Below, piece after piece: positions 11,779 to 24,211 of a DNA stretch of 64,000 nucleotides. How positions within the stretch are numbered: position 1 is the first letter of the stretch; each line of letters opens with the position of its first letter. The stretch comes from Botrytis cinerea B05.10 (Eukaryota; Ascomycota; Leotiomycetes; Helotiales; Sclerotiniaceae). The position numbers and the translations under genes are program-made. Below the pieces are notes generated by a model. It was not told where the DNA came from. It did no database searches and saw only the letters and a list, made by a program, of their open reading frames with translations. Location of the stretch: contig NC_037324.1 of NCBI RefSeq assembly GCF_000143535.2, forward strand, positions 1,364,001 to 1,428,000, in the 5' to 3' direction.

Positions 11779-13382
11779 TGAAAATCCCAAAATCAACTCA
11801 TTATCAGAGAATCTAGTACGGCGTTTGGTTACGGGGGGGGAGGGGTATCTTCAAAAGATCAATGCATAATAGGAGTCTTAAGGATGCTTCATGGGAGGTT
11901 TTGGGAGTTATCGGGAGCGAAAAGGAAGATACCAACTTATTATATATAGTAGGTAGATGTATATTTAAAAGAGCAATAAGGAACCAACGACTGTAGAATT
12001 CTATCATAACTTCATTGAATGACTAATGATGGATCTGGGTTTTTCATACAGTTAAAGTTCCAGTTATAGTTACGATTGTAGCGATTGTTATGATGACTAT
12101 TGAAGACAAATAAATGAATAAATTAATTATTGACTTTTCACTGATTGACTATATGGTTTACCTAGTATGTAAGTAGCACACGAGCACGCGAGCCGTGTCC
12201 TAAGGGAAGGGAAGGGAAGGGATGGAAAGGAAAGGCAAAGGAAAAGAAAAAGGAAAAGTTGCGGGTAAGGTAGGTAGGTAGGTAGGTAGGTAGGTATGAG
12301 GTATGTATGTCATGTAGCTGACTTGGATATTAATAGCATGTGAAGATCATTTTTGGAGGTCGGGCCCAAGGCAAGGGTTGGAAAAGGGTGGAGTGGGCTG
12401 TGAATGGATGGATGGGATGGATGGATGGGATGGGTTATGACGATTTCTTGCGCAACACAAGTTTCGCGTGTTGACCAAGTCGTATTGTGAAGAGGTGGTG
12501 GGGAGGTAGGGAGGGAAGGAGGGAGTCTAGAGTTGGATGGATGGATGGATATATGATATCTATTGTATGTATGTATATGTATGTATGTAGTCATGGAAAG
12601 TTGGAACCAAGGAAGCTGGAGAGATGAGGGATATATATACCGGTAGAGAATTGGGGAGTGGTTTATTTACATAGATATGAGTATATCGACATTTTATCGT
12701 AAATCAATGTAAATCAATGTAAATCATCGTAAATCATGGCTCATAAATTCTATATTCACATTTGACTTTTCACATTATCCTTATTATTATCCTCCGAGGT
12801 ACGAGTCCTCGTATCTTTCTCATCGTTGAATGTGATTCCTTATCCCTTGACAAAGAAGAAAAAATCCAATCCATCTGGACTTGACTGAATCCAGAAAGAA
12901 GGAAAGAATCCGAGCCCATCGAGCAAACCAATCAAGTCATGTTATTCACACTCGCGTGAGTAGTGCGCAGTGATAAGTAAAGCAAGTACTATCTATGCGT
13001 GCCAGGGAGGTGGTCTCGAGGTGGTGAATGAATGAATGAATGAATAAATGAATAAATGGAGAATGAAGAATGAAGAGACAAATCCAAAGTGACGCAGTAC
13101 AGGGATTTTTAACTAGTGCAGCCATGTTCCAGTAGCTTCTTCCCATCGACCAAGAAACCTGTTGACACAACTACAACTACAATTACAACTCAACTTCAAC
13201 TAAAACGATCAATCCTACTTTAAAACTTCCAATATTTCCTCACCACCATCATCAATCTGACATCCCCATCACAATCACACGCAACAGTTCGTATCATCAC
13301 ACAACACCTTCAATCACACGCATAAAGGTGTACTACCCTTGATTTCTTCAGCAAGGAGAAAACTTACATCGACAACTTCAAA
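11779..13382. other. Intergenic region with microsatellites
   Basis: No gene seen in 1.6 kb. It holds a GTAG repeat (about 12270-12297), GGAT tracts near 12404-12425 and 12535-12550, a 10-bp GTAAATCAAT repeat (about 12699-12737) and a GAAT repeat (about 13025-13057). The last 250 bases are CA-rich, as in fungal 5' UTRs, and lead into the Pom33-like gene. Confidence 0.6.
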
Positions 13383-14494
13383 ATGGCTCCCCCACCTTCT
13401 GCCTCTCTCCCCCTTCAGGAGAGGCTCATACAACTCGCGCAAACATTGCAGTGTAAGTTGCAGCTTGTCTCAAAACATGCATAGAGATATGTGCTGACTG
13501 TGACATTGCTACAGTTGCTTGGTTTGTAGGGTACGTCGAATTTTCTCTTGTTGTTTCCCCGCGTCAAAGAGAGCTGTCAGCTCGCGGGAGCTTGGATAAT
13601 ATGTGGTCTTTTCTCGCAGTTTTCCAAACAGCTCCAGAAACAAAAGCTCGGCATTCCATCGCTGTCAATACTAACTCTCAATAATAGACACGTCTCGCTC
13701 CTATTCTGCATTCTCAGATACGGCCTTTCGTACATAACTTTCAACTACTACTCGAGATGGGCTACCTTTTCTTATCGTACCGCCTTTATCTCTGCCGCCG
13801 TTACCTACGGCATCGTGGTTTACAAGGCATTCCGTGCTCGCGCCAGAGCTGGAAAGGCAAATCAAGCTGGTTTGATCTCTCTTATCGCTGATGAGAATGT
13901 TCAATACTTGGGTACGTGCTTTTTCTTCTCGTCTTGATGTTGAGAATCTAACAAATAATAGCCATGGCACTCGTGTGGCTCTTTAACAAGCAATACCCTC
14001 TTGCCATGCTTCCATTCGGTGTTTACTCGGTCTTCCACGTCGCAACTTATACCCGTACCAACCTCATCCCAACTCTCCAACCAGCTCCACAAGGTACCGA
14101 CCCTAAGGCTGCTCCAAAGCCAAACGCTACGGCCGATACCATTGGCAAGTTCGTCAAGGAATACTATGACACATCCATGGGACTTGTTGCTCTTCTCGAA
14201 ATCATCCTCTGGGCTCGTATCTTCCTCTCCGCTATTGCATTCCAATCTGGTTCCTGGATTTTGATTGTTATCTACACTGCCTTCCTTCGTTCAAGATTCG
14301 CTCAAAGCGCATTTGTTCAAGGACAATTCAGACAAGTAGAGTCAAGAATTGACAGCCTTGTTAGTGCCCAATCTACTCCTCCAGCAGCAAGACAAGTTTG
14401 GGAAGCTATTAAGGGTGCCGCTAAAACTTTCCACGATGCTACCGACATCGGAAAGTATGTTGCCGGTGCCCAAGCTCAAAAGAAGACTTCGTAA
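13383..14494 (+). CDS. TMEM33/Pom33-family ER and nuclear-envelope membrane protein
   Basis: Four exons: 13383-13452, 13515-13530 (only 16 bases), 13688-13911 and 13962-14494; the product is 280 residues. Every junction joins family-like sequence: FAWFVGH, CILRYGLSYITF, VQYLAMALVW. Several hydrophobic helices are visible (about residues 25-45, 55-75, 100-130, 175-205). The protein matches the TMEM33/Pom33/Per33/Tts1 family, which shapes tubular ER and helps distribute nuclear pores. The C-terminal 60 residues are amphipathic, in line with the membrane-binding tail known for Pom33. The 157-base intron before exon 3 has a CTAAC branch site and ATAATAG acceptor. Confidence 0.85.
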
Positions 14495-15269
14495 ACGACA
14501 ATTGCCGATTCAACTACAAGATTAGGTTACCAGTCGAGAGATTTCTGGAAGTGTAGGTGAAGCACGGAAAGAATGGTCCTTGGACTGGGAAGGATATCAC
14601 AAATATGAATGCTCAAAAGCGAGTATTATCAGCAATTCAATGATGAATCAAATGGGTCGGGACTTCTTATATCCAGGTGGTTTATACATCATGATTAGTT
14701 GTCTAGGTCTTTTATTCCGGATAGTAGGAAAAGCTTGAAAATTTGAGGACTGGGCAGTAAGGATGGATGATGTATGCGTACTTGGTATCCTGACTGCTTC
14801 CTTTCTTTTTGTTTTTACTGCAGCGAGGGAGTTATTTTTGTGCACTTGTTTTATGTGGCGTGTATTCAAAGTCTAATAATAAAGATTTCATGAAATTCAA
14901 ATTGTTTATCATCTATGTGTGAGTTATGATTTGGGGTGAAAAGGATTAGGTTAAGAATTGTAAGGTGTTTGTATAGTGAATCGAACTACCTAACTAATTA
15001 CTAGCCGAGAGACTAGTATATATTGATATCTGCTCTTTAAGGATTGAATATCAGCAATCGATATATCAAGCTGAAGGGCGATATCCACAACAGGAGAAGT
15101 GGATTCTCTGAATTGGAATTCATAATTCATTTTGTTTTGGGTGTAGTATTTCTAAAAGAGGGACTAAAGCGAATTTCCATATCACTTGTATCGATTTGTA
15201 ATAACTCAATGGGAATTTTGTTTGTTTCTTTAATAAGTCTTGCTATCTGTTTATGTGGGTGTTTATATA

Positions 15270-15316
15270 GGTGTAGGTGTAGGTGTAGGTGTAGGTGTAG
15301 GTGTAGGTATAGGTGT
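15270..15316. repeat. (GTGTAG)n minisatellite
   Basis: Seven to eight hexamer units, slightly diverged at the 3' end. Confidence 0.9.
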
Positions 15317-15365
15317 TTAGGGACAAAGTAATTGGTGTGGGTGTGATGGATGGATGTTGGTAGAG

Positions 15366-15430
15366 GATGGGATGGGATGGGATGGGATGGGATGGGTAGG
15401 ATGGGATGGGATGGGTAGGATGGGTAGGAT
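15366..15430. repeat. (GGGAT)n / GGGTAGGAT repeat
   Basis: Tandem GGGAT pentamers interrupted by GGGTAGGAT units. Confidence 0.9.
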
Positions 15431-15511
15431 AGGTAGGATGTATTTGATATTGAATATGTATTGTGGATTTGATATTAATGTTTATATTGATATCGGTGGG
15501 GATTTTGGAGA

Positions 15512-15570
15512 TTGGTGGTTGGTGGTTGGTGGTTGGTGGTTAGGGGGTTAGGGGGTTAGTAGTTAGGGGG
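15512..15570. repeat. (GGTGGTT)n followed by TTAGGGGG-like G-rich tract
   Basis: About four GGTGGTT units run into three G5 runs separated by TTA-containing spacers (15541-15570). The tract resembles telomere-type sequence and could form a G-quadruplex if a neighbouring G run joins in. Confidence 0.8.
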
Positions 15571-15821
15571 TTTGTTGATTGAAAGGGAGGAAGAGGGAGA
15601 GGGAGAGGGAGAGGGGGAGAGGGGGGGGAGAGAAGCTGTTTGGTATATGTGTGATTGGGGAATTTTCGTATAGTATTTCAGGAGGGGGTGGGGGTGGAGG
15701 TGGAGGAAGGGTTCTGAGTGTGTTGTGTGGTTTGAGAGGTGGGAGAATGGATGGGGATGAAAGGAGTGGGTGAGTGGGTGAGTGGGAGAGAGGGAGGGAG
15801 GGAGTGGACTTTTATCTCTAA

Positions 15822-15868
15822 TTTTTGTTTTTGTTTTTGTTTTTGTTTTTGTTTTTGTTTTTGTTTTC
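15822..15868. repeat. (TTTTTG)n repeat
   Basis: About eight TTTTTG units; two or three further units recur near 15953-15970. Confidence 0.9.
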
Positions 15869-16423
15869 GCTTGATTGGCTTGGTGTTAAATCTATCTATA
15901 TGCTTTGTGTGGATTCTGGATATTGTATCCGTATTCGTATTCATGTTGATGCTTTTGTTTTTGTTTTTGTTATAAAGATTGTTTTGGGGTTAAGTGTACA
16001 TACATATTTTTGTTATGAAGATTAGTTTGGGGTTACGTGTGTATGTGTATGCTTGCTTGCTTGCTTTTAGAATGTAGAAGGTGTAGGAGAAGAGCTCGAG
16101 GGGAGTGTAAGAGAAGGGAGGGGGAGTGTAGTGGGTATAGAGAGGGGAGTGAATGATTAATGATGAGGTCGGATGGTGAATGATGGATGGTGGATGATTG
16201 ATAGGGCTAGAGAGAAAATCTTTGGGTGTGGAGGTTGATTGATTGATTGATTGATAGTTGAAGGATGGAATAATGGAAAGTGTGAAGTGTGAAATGGGAA
16301 ATGTAGAATAGGAAATGTAAAATAGGAAGCATAAAGTGGAAAGTGTGAAGGGAAGGGAGTGAGATGGGAATGGATAGGAATGGATGGAAATGGATGTTAG
16401 TAGGGACTGGGATATGTGGGTGT

Positions 16424-16459
16424 GGTGAGGTGAGGTGAGGTGAGGTGAGGTGAGGTGAG
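16424..16459. repeat. (GAGGT)n repeat
   Basis: About seven GAGGT units. Confidence 0.9.
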
Positions 16460-16920
16460 ATTATTTGTTGATTAAATAGGGAGGATGGTTAGATGGCTAG
16501 ATAGGTAGATAATAGAGGGAGGAAAATATTGTATAGAATAGGGCTTGTAAGAAGTGGAGAATAGGAAAGGAATTGGAGAGATCGTTTGGGATTCGAAGGG
16601 TTTGGATAATACAGGGGTAGGTAAGTTGTAGTTATTGATCTGGGTTGGATTGGATTGGGTTGGGGTGAAAGAAGAGATTATGAGATAGAATGGAGAGGGT
16701 ATTGGATTGTATTAAGAGGAATATATAAGAAGTATATAAAGTGACATATATGTTCAACTAGCTAGGTATAGATGGATTGGTTAGGAAATTAAAGGGGACT
16801 AGGTAGGTGGGTGTGTATGTGTAAATCTGTTGGTTTTCTGAAGTACTGTATTTTACCGTATTTTATCTAAAGTGTTTAAGATTTATGAATTGTCCGATTA
16901 TTTCGGGTGATATGGATATA

Positions 16921-16988
16921 GATTTGGATTTGGATTTGGATTTGGTTCTGGATTTGAATGTAGATGTAGATGTAGATGTAGATGTAGA
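16921..16988. repeat. (GGATTT)n and (GATGTA)n repeats
   Basis: Four GGATTT units followed by about five GATGTA units. Confidence 0.85.
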
Positions 16989-18844
16989 CATAGTTATAGT
17001 CATAGACAAGGACGCGAATATAAGTGGATTATTTATTGGATCTGCTGGATTAGATACTGATTGAGATTCAAAGAGATGAAATAAGATGAGATGAGAGTTT
17101 TAGTCACTTTGATTTATATGTTTTGGTGTGAATTTAAAATTATATGAGATTAGAGACTGTCACAGTGGTTTTCGGTTGATTGGTTGATGGGGAAAGTACT
17201 CTGTGCTCTACGCTCTATGATCCGGAATTTTAGGGATGGGAGAGGCAGAGTAATTTGTTCTTGAGTTTGACAGTTGATTATTTATTTGGTAGGTTGAGAG
17301 ATGGTAGATTTGGGAAGGGGCGAAGGTTGAAGGGGAAGCGGAAAGATGTAACTTTTTACTACGATTGTAAGATTGTATACTGAGTGTTGAGTAGTTTGAG
17401 GTGAAGATAATGCGTTGGCGAGGTATTGTGGTGTTTTGAGAGAAGGAGAGAAGAAGGGAAGTCATGGAGTATTGAGTGAATGTTTAAGAGGAAGGGTAGA
17501 AGAGAAGAAGGTAAGGGATGGGGAATCAGGAGGCGAGAGCTAGATATGTAAGTCATCTAGCTAGATATCACAGAATCACTAAGAGATAATCGTTAATTTA
17601 TTAGCTCTATGAAAAGAATCTGGACCCACAAAAGCAGGGGACTAAGATTATCTTTTTACATGACTGCTCTTAGTATGATTCATGCCTTGTTCTGTGTTTA
17701 TTTTCGTGAGATGGCTACAGACTTATGGAGGATAGAAAGAGTAGAAGTATACACATAAGAGATTTATCTGCAATTTTTTCTTTTTGGGGTCGAGTTTGAG
17801 TGAGAGTATGGTTAGTGGTGATGATGGGTGCAAGATATGTTTTGCAGGTATGAGTATGTTGCTTCTAGAAAGACTATCTATTCATCAACGCGAGTCTATT
17901 AAAATATATAGTTAGGGATTATTAAATAGAACATAGAACGAAAACGCTCGATCTGAGGAAGAGTGATAAATTGCTTTGAGAATAAATGACATCCTAAAGT
18001 TATTTGTTGCGAGATATTTGTATACATTACACTAATTTATAAAGAAACCAAGCTCGCTTATTTATATAGTATGTTTTCAGCATGATTTTAGGGGGGTGGG
18101 AGACGTTTGTAGACTTTTTGCTTATCTGAATAAGAGATGATGATAATGTTTCTAGAGGATCCGAATTAGTAGATTGAGATAGTGCAGATTTTAGATGGTC
18201 TAGATCGCTTATTACTATTCCTAGACTGTTTATATCTATATTTACGAGTGAGTAAATCATAGATAATCTATTCTAAAGATGTATGATATGACGAACAAGA
18301 ACTCACGTTTTGGAAATTAGAGTTTCGATCCCCAGTTTCTAGGTTCACGAGAATAAGAACTTTGATTGGACTATGGTTTTCTGGGATTGTAAGAGAACGA
18401 GCGTATAAGAGCCGAAAGACTTATCAGCTAGTAATCAAACCCATTGAATCATTCGAGCGCACTTGAAGATAAACAGTTAGGTATGCAATTTGATATTTTG
18501 TAAAGAATTCGAATAAATGAAAGTGTGCTATTACTACTCTCTACACACTATTCATAAGCTATAGATTTGAGTATGCTGAACAAATCAGCGCAAAGTTATA
18601 TACCGGTAATTATGCAATTTAGGGTCTGATAAATCAGGAAGACACTCGAACTTTTGATTGATAATTAGGCACGGGGAAAATTAGCCGGTCGAGAGCTGGC
18701 TCAATAATGATGACACGACAAAGAGGGGTAGTGGTAGATCGAAGCCAGCCTTTCCTCGCAATTTGATTCTGGAATTTAGATATGTTGATTAGCACACAAT
18801 AATTAAAACTTTTCAGAGCTTTCTTGATCTTTGTGTTTGACAGG

Positions 18845-21156
18845 ATGCCTATCGATCAATCGTTCCCGGTGCCTAGAACCGTTGCTCAGCTTTCCCCTAG
18901 CACAAGCCACAATGGCAACGACCATGATACAAACCTTGAAACCCTCTGTAGAGAATGTCAGAGGATAGATTGGTCAAATATTACAGACTGGCGAAAGTTT
19001 AAGGGGACAGAATCTTCGATAGCTTGCCCAAATGGACGCGATACTAAACTCGTCCAAGCCTTTGAGAGAATTTCCCGTAGCCAACTGCTCAACTCGGATT
19101 GTCACGTCTGTCGCCTTGTTGCGAGCCTTGTCAATCCAAAATCTGGTAGCCGCTCCCTTAATCAGTCTCTAGAATTAAGAGACATACAGTTGAATGTATG
19201 TTTGGAAGCTCGGGAGGGTTTGTGTGAGACTTGGGGTTCCAAAGAGCGAGCCCTTTATGTCAAACTGGCAGTTCGATCCCCTTTAACTGGTTCAACGCGG
19301 ATACATGGCCGCGATGACCACAACGACTACGTCCGCTTCATAAAAGCACACAAATTCGGGAACCATGAGACCGCCGGCATTCGCATGCTAGAACCCTTGA
19401 AAGTCAACTTGGATTTCCTTAGACAAATGTTAAACAAATGCCTCAAAGATCATGAAGAATGCCGGTCTACGAAGTCAGAAGTTGCGAGGTTGCGTGTCAT
19501 CGAGCTTACCACGAAAAAGATTTGTCAGGCTCCACCAGATTGTGAATACATCGCTCTATCTTATGTTTGGGGTGATAAGTCTGCTTGCAAAAATACCCAA
19601 GGAGAGTTTCCACGGGTCATACAAGATGCCTTCACCGTCACTGAGGCCTTAGGCGACCAGTATCTATGGGTTGATCAATATGTGAGTCGCTACAGCTATG
19701 GCAAAATATACTTCATGCATGACTGTGAACAATAGAACTGATAGAAGCTTCATCACAGTGCATCGACCAAAACCCGAACTCCCCTCATATGCAGTCTATG
19801 ATCAACCAGATGGATCTTGTCTATGGAAACGCCCACACCACCATTGTCGCAGCGTCCGGTAAGAGTTCTAGTGATAGTTTACCGGGAATCAGTGTACCAC
19901 GTTATCAAGCCCACACATCCATTGGCGAAATCAAGCTGATCGAAGTCTCCAACGTTGAAGCAGAGATCTTGAGCAGCCATTGGGCTACGCGAGGGTGGAC
20001 TTACCAAGAATGGTACTTCTCTAGAAGAAGACTAGTATTCGCAGACAGCGAAGTAGTGTTTGTTTGCAACGAGGGGGAGGCAAAGGAGACAGTATTAGGT
20101 CATGATTCTCATCAAATCAAGATCATGCGGCCTGAGTTCGAGGAAATGAAGCCTAAAGATCGCAATAGGTCTCCTCTCTTTTGGTCTCAAGATTTTGTAT
20201 CACATATAAAAGCATACAGCAGGAGAAATCTTAGCCATGATTGTGACAGCCTGAATGCATTTGCTGGCATCCTGAGATACTATGAGTCAGTTGCAATGAG
20301 CGATAATATACCAATGACCCACCTTTGGGGGGTTAAATTGATGCTGCTTGGGCATCCCGAACAGGAACGGGTAGGCTTCGACCTCCTATGGTATCATAAA
20401 GCTATTTCTCATCGAAGGAATGATCTGCCCAACTGGTCTTGGTCAGGTTGGGGTGGTTCGGTTAGATTTGAATCATTTGGATTGGAAATCCAGACCCATA
20501 CAGCAGAGCCGGCAACTAACAAGCCGCTAGATAATTCGACAGATGAGAATGAAGAAGTAACTTCCGCAGGAGAGTGCATTCTTCGGATACAAATTCCCCT
20601 TGAAGACAGGACTATTGATCTGGATAGTTTCTGTCGGGAACGTCAGTTGAATCTACATCGCGAAATTTACCCGAAGGAATTACATATCACCTCATTCATT
20701 GTCCCGCTACGAATCCGTAAAGGTCGTTTTTACTGTCCCGAAGAGGAAATTGTCTGGCTGCCCAAAAATATGGCAACATTTCTTGTAAGGCCGGGTATAT
20801 TTTTGGGCATCCCGGTGTGTTTCGACAGAGAGTATAGTTTCGAATTGCACAAATTGGGCCTGGTGCTACCGAGTGAAGGCCAGTTCTACAACCTGGGTGC
20901 GTATAGCATCATCGTTCTTCACCCTGTAGCGGACGGAAAGTACGAGCGAGCGGGACTTTTTACCCTGCTCTATGACCCTAGCACAGGAGATTTCAAAGGC
21001 CTGGAATCTTACTGGGAACCGAATGCTCTATTTCATGAAAATGATAATCTAATTTCAGATGAGGACCTTAATAAGTACAAGACTCCGTTTGGCGGGGCAC
21101 CATATGAGTATTCATTTCTCCAAGGCGCTGAATGGAAAACCATCTGCTTAGTCTAG
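18845..21156 (+). CDS. HET-domain (heterokaryon incompatibility) protein
   Basis: Two exons, 18845-19681 and 19759-21156, around a 77-base intron (GTGAGT...TCACAG); the product is 744 residues. The HET domain is clear: YIALSYVWGD near residue 240, LWVDQY joined across the splice to CIDQ, then a QMDLVYGNAHTTIVAASG segment and the closing WATRGWTYQEW motif. An upstream CRECQRIDW segment and a CHVC pair are typical of the N-terminal region of such proteins. HET proteins trigger programmed cell death after fusion of unlike hyphae; many paralogues have no known partner. The large C-terminal part has no motif I recognise. It sits beside AT-rich DNA and the accessory cluster. Confidence 0.9.
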
Positions 21157-23087
21157 ATCTAGTCTAAATATAAGCACATGGATCGAGACTAATATCTATT
21201 TATGAGTATCTTTAGATTATTGAAGTAAATATTAGCATGATTTTAAATGTTTAAAGGTCTATATGCGATGTGAGAAACGATATACGAATCAAGGATAGAA
21301 AAGATACATAACAAGAGATAGCTATTGATTCTACTACTAAAGTCACTTCCGAATAATAATCTCATTACTATCTAATGTTAAGATAATCCACAAGACTGAC
21401 TAGAACTAGAGCTCAATAATAATATAAAAGAAAAAAAGTAATAAAAGATACCTTCAACATCGCTAAGACCTCTAATGGATCTTAGCTCTTTTAACTTCGT
21501 ACTAGTTTTAAAATCTAGCTCAAGGGCAAAACATATAATATATCTGAACTCTACTCTAAGTCATCGGAAACTTTACTAAAAGAATTCAATATCATTATGC
21601 ACATTAGTTTAGTATCAATCATTAGATAGATAGGTGATTTCATATATAATGATCTAGTGAGGCATGGTCACATCGCTTAATAAAAGCAAAAAAATCATAC
21701 GCGAAATAGGTATTCGATAGAACTAAAAACATTCATCGCCTTTCATATATAATCAGAATAAGAAATTGAGAGACTGTAAATGTTATTGACTTTAATACTT
21801 TATATGTATATAATAATTTGTTAGAGTAGGGTTACATTGTTTGATAGAGGGGAAAACAATTATACACATAATACCTGAATAGATAATCGATAGGACTAGA
21901 AGTATTCACAGCGTTATATCTTTAATAGTAAGGAATGCTGTGCCTTATAATATATATAATAAGATGGTAAGGGATATTCCGGAAAAAAGTACTTGCAACC
22001 CTGCCTTACTTACCCTGTCAACACAAATCTACAATCTGCTAAACGTTTGTTTATGAATCAACACATATTTTTGTATTAGGTGCCCAGTATACTCACAAGC
22101 TTATAGGCATCAACTACGCGCGGCAAGTTCGAAATGTGTATGGCATACACCAACCAGAAATTTAGAAATCCTTGAATTCAACTATTTCACTAGTCGAGAT
22201 GTGCATGCTGTACTCCTCTTTCTCGTAAACATTTTGTCCCATGGAAGTCATGTATTGGTATAAGTACCTATTGGATGGCAAATATTCTTGATGTCGTTTC
22301 ATCTTCCCACAAGGTTCATCTAGGTCTTGTTTCGAGTAGCAGGAGTAAGAACGGTAATAACGAATAATGACTTACCAAGAGGATAAATACTGTAGGTTCG
22401 TATGCCGATCAATATAGTTAGTGCCATGCAGCCCTGCTGCGCTGATATGGCGGGCTCCTCGGGTCAACAAAGGACCATGCCCGTCTGTGGCACAGTCTAC
22501 CATCACCAAAACCTGCAACCTTTTCCTGGGTCCAATTCCTCCTCAATTACCTTCTTAAATCGGTGGATAATAAGAAGACTGTTATGATCAAATGGGCAGG
22601 TTTTCTCTGACCCGAAGAGGGGAGGTAGTAATCTGGTAGTAGGTGCAGATTGTATGTAGCTGCAAGGTTCGATGGTTATTAGCGTTCTTATGACGAAATT
22701 TAAGTGGTAAGTGGTTGCAATGAACAAATTAAAGGGGGGGAGAGAATGAGGCTCTAGGGCTCGAAGATACTCTGGACAGATCTTGGTAAAGAAAGAAGTC
22801 TGTTTTAGCTAGGAAGTATATCTTATTTATTTTGAGAGATACTTCTTTTCAAGGAAATTAATTTACCACGATGTATGGAAGTACTTGAGTGCTGTTTCTC
22901 CATCGGTCAGTGTGGAGTAGGGATTTAAAAGTTGTGCTTCGATACCAACCTCTCTCCAACACCACACCAAACTACTTCCAACAAATAGGCAGGTTAAAAC
23001 CTTGACAGATGTCAACAATCATAGATCCAACTTCCTGCTGTTCCCATTCATTTCTACCCACATCAAGCTTGAAAAATTCAATGTAAG
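21157..23087. other. AT-rich gene-free region
   Basis: Very AT-rich from about 21160 to 22000, without recognisable transposon coding sequence; it could be an old element degraded by repeat-induced point mutation, but I cannot show that. 22400-22590 is GC-richer and holds a 61-codon frame without family features. An ATG-TAA start-stop pair lies at 23081-23086, two bases before the dehydrogenase ATG. Confidence 0.5.
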
Positions 23088-24211
23088 ATGACAACCACCA
23101 GCACTACTTCTTTGAGCCCTGTGCTAATCACAGGCGGATGTGGGCTTATCGGCTTTCACCTCTTCAATCATATTCTTGAATCCGAACCAACTTGCGAGAT
23201 CCATGTTTTGGACATCAATACGATCAGAGATCGAGTCCTCAATGTGACCTATCATACTTGTGATATCAATAGTCTTCCTGGTGTTGAGTCAGTGATGCTT
23301 CAGGCACAACCGCGTACTATATTTCATTTTGCATATCCAGACTCTATGGTGCTTCAGCCTTCGGTATTCCAAAAAGTCAATGTCAACGGCGCCCAAAACT
23401 TGATCTCCGCAGCTCTCAAAGTAGGAACAGCTCAGGCATTTGTTAATACCTCTACATCATCGGTCATTCACGACAATATCAGCGATCTGATTGATGCCGA
23501 CGAGGATCTTCCAGACCTCCAATATTCAGCACAAAGCGTGTCTACACTCTTACTAAAGCGGTCGCTGAAGCAGACATTCTTGCCGCCAACCGAAAATATG
23601 GCGACTCCTCGATGCTGAATGTATCTTTACGTCCTGATACCGCTTTTGGTGAACGGGATACGATATGTATGGGCAAGATCGTCGATGTCTGCCGACAAGG
23701 AAATGGGAAATTTCAGATCGGTGCCGGCAAAATTGAATACAATTTCATCTATGTCGGCAATCTATCTGAAGCACATATTCTAACAGCTCAAGCTCTTTTG
23801 TGCGCCTTTAGAAAACCGGTACCACCGCTCGAAACTCGTGTTGATGGTCAAACATTCAATATTACCAACGATGAGCGAATCTTGTTTTGGAAGTTCCAAA
23901 GACGTATCTCTGCGGTGATTGGATTTCCTATCAAGGAAGAAGATATTAAGATCATTCCTAAATGGCTTGCACTGCTTGTAGCGGTCATTGGCGATTATAG
24001 TATTTGGATACGAAGTTTCGGCAACCGGCAGCCGAGCGTTACTAGGGAATCGTTCCGTCTGACAACGATCATTCGCACGCTAAACGGCGACAAAGCAAGG
24101 AGAGTTCTTGGTTATACTCCAAAGGTGAGTATTCTGGAGGGTATAAAGAGAGGTGGGAAGTGGTTTGTAGAAGAGGCAAAGCAGGCAGAAGATGGGAAAA
24201 AGGTCAACTGA
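23088..24211 (+). pseudogene. 3beta-HSD/ERG26-type SDR, broken by a frameshift
   Basis: A 3beta-hydroxysteroid dehydrogenase/epimerase-type short-chain dehydrogenase in two overlapping frames. Frame one (from ATG 23088) carries the Rossmann motif LITGGCGLIG, then a LD acidic residue. Family similarity then jumps at about 23531-23537 to another frame, which carries YTLTK (the catalytic YxxxK) and the rest of the protein to the stop at 24209. The offset equals one missing base (or two extra). No GT-AG intron fits at the jump. As read, translation runs off into an unrelated tail ending at 23618 and loses the catalytic residues. Relatives act in sterol C-4 demethylation or on secondary metabolites. 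A sequencing error is the main alternative to a true null allele. Confidence 0.75.

Larger units (their letters stand above)
14495..18844. other. 4.3-kb gene-free region, repeat-rich and C-poor
   Basis: I find no supported gene. From about 15240 to 17000 the top strand is almost free of C and consists of many short G/T/A repeats; the main ones are listed separately. 17900-18840 is AT-rich and unique, and probably includes the HET-gene promoter. Open frames here are translations of simple repeats. Confidence 0.7.

Noticed and set aside
15678..15975. Frames rich in KQ or FC in the repeat block
   Set aside because: Direct translations of TTTTTG and GGGA-type repeats.
18330..18350. tRNA-like B-box word (TTTCGATCC)
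   Set aside because: No A box at the right distance and no cloverleaf stems.
21157..22000. Transposon in AT-rich DNA
   Set aside because: No terminal repeats, target duplications or transposase/reverse-transcriptase motifs could be found by eye.
22402..22587. 61-codon frame before the dehydrogenase gene
   Set aside because: No similarity, splice signal or repeat; short frames of this size occur by chance.
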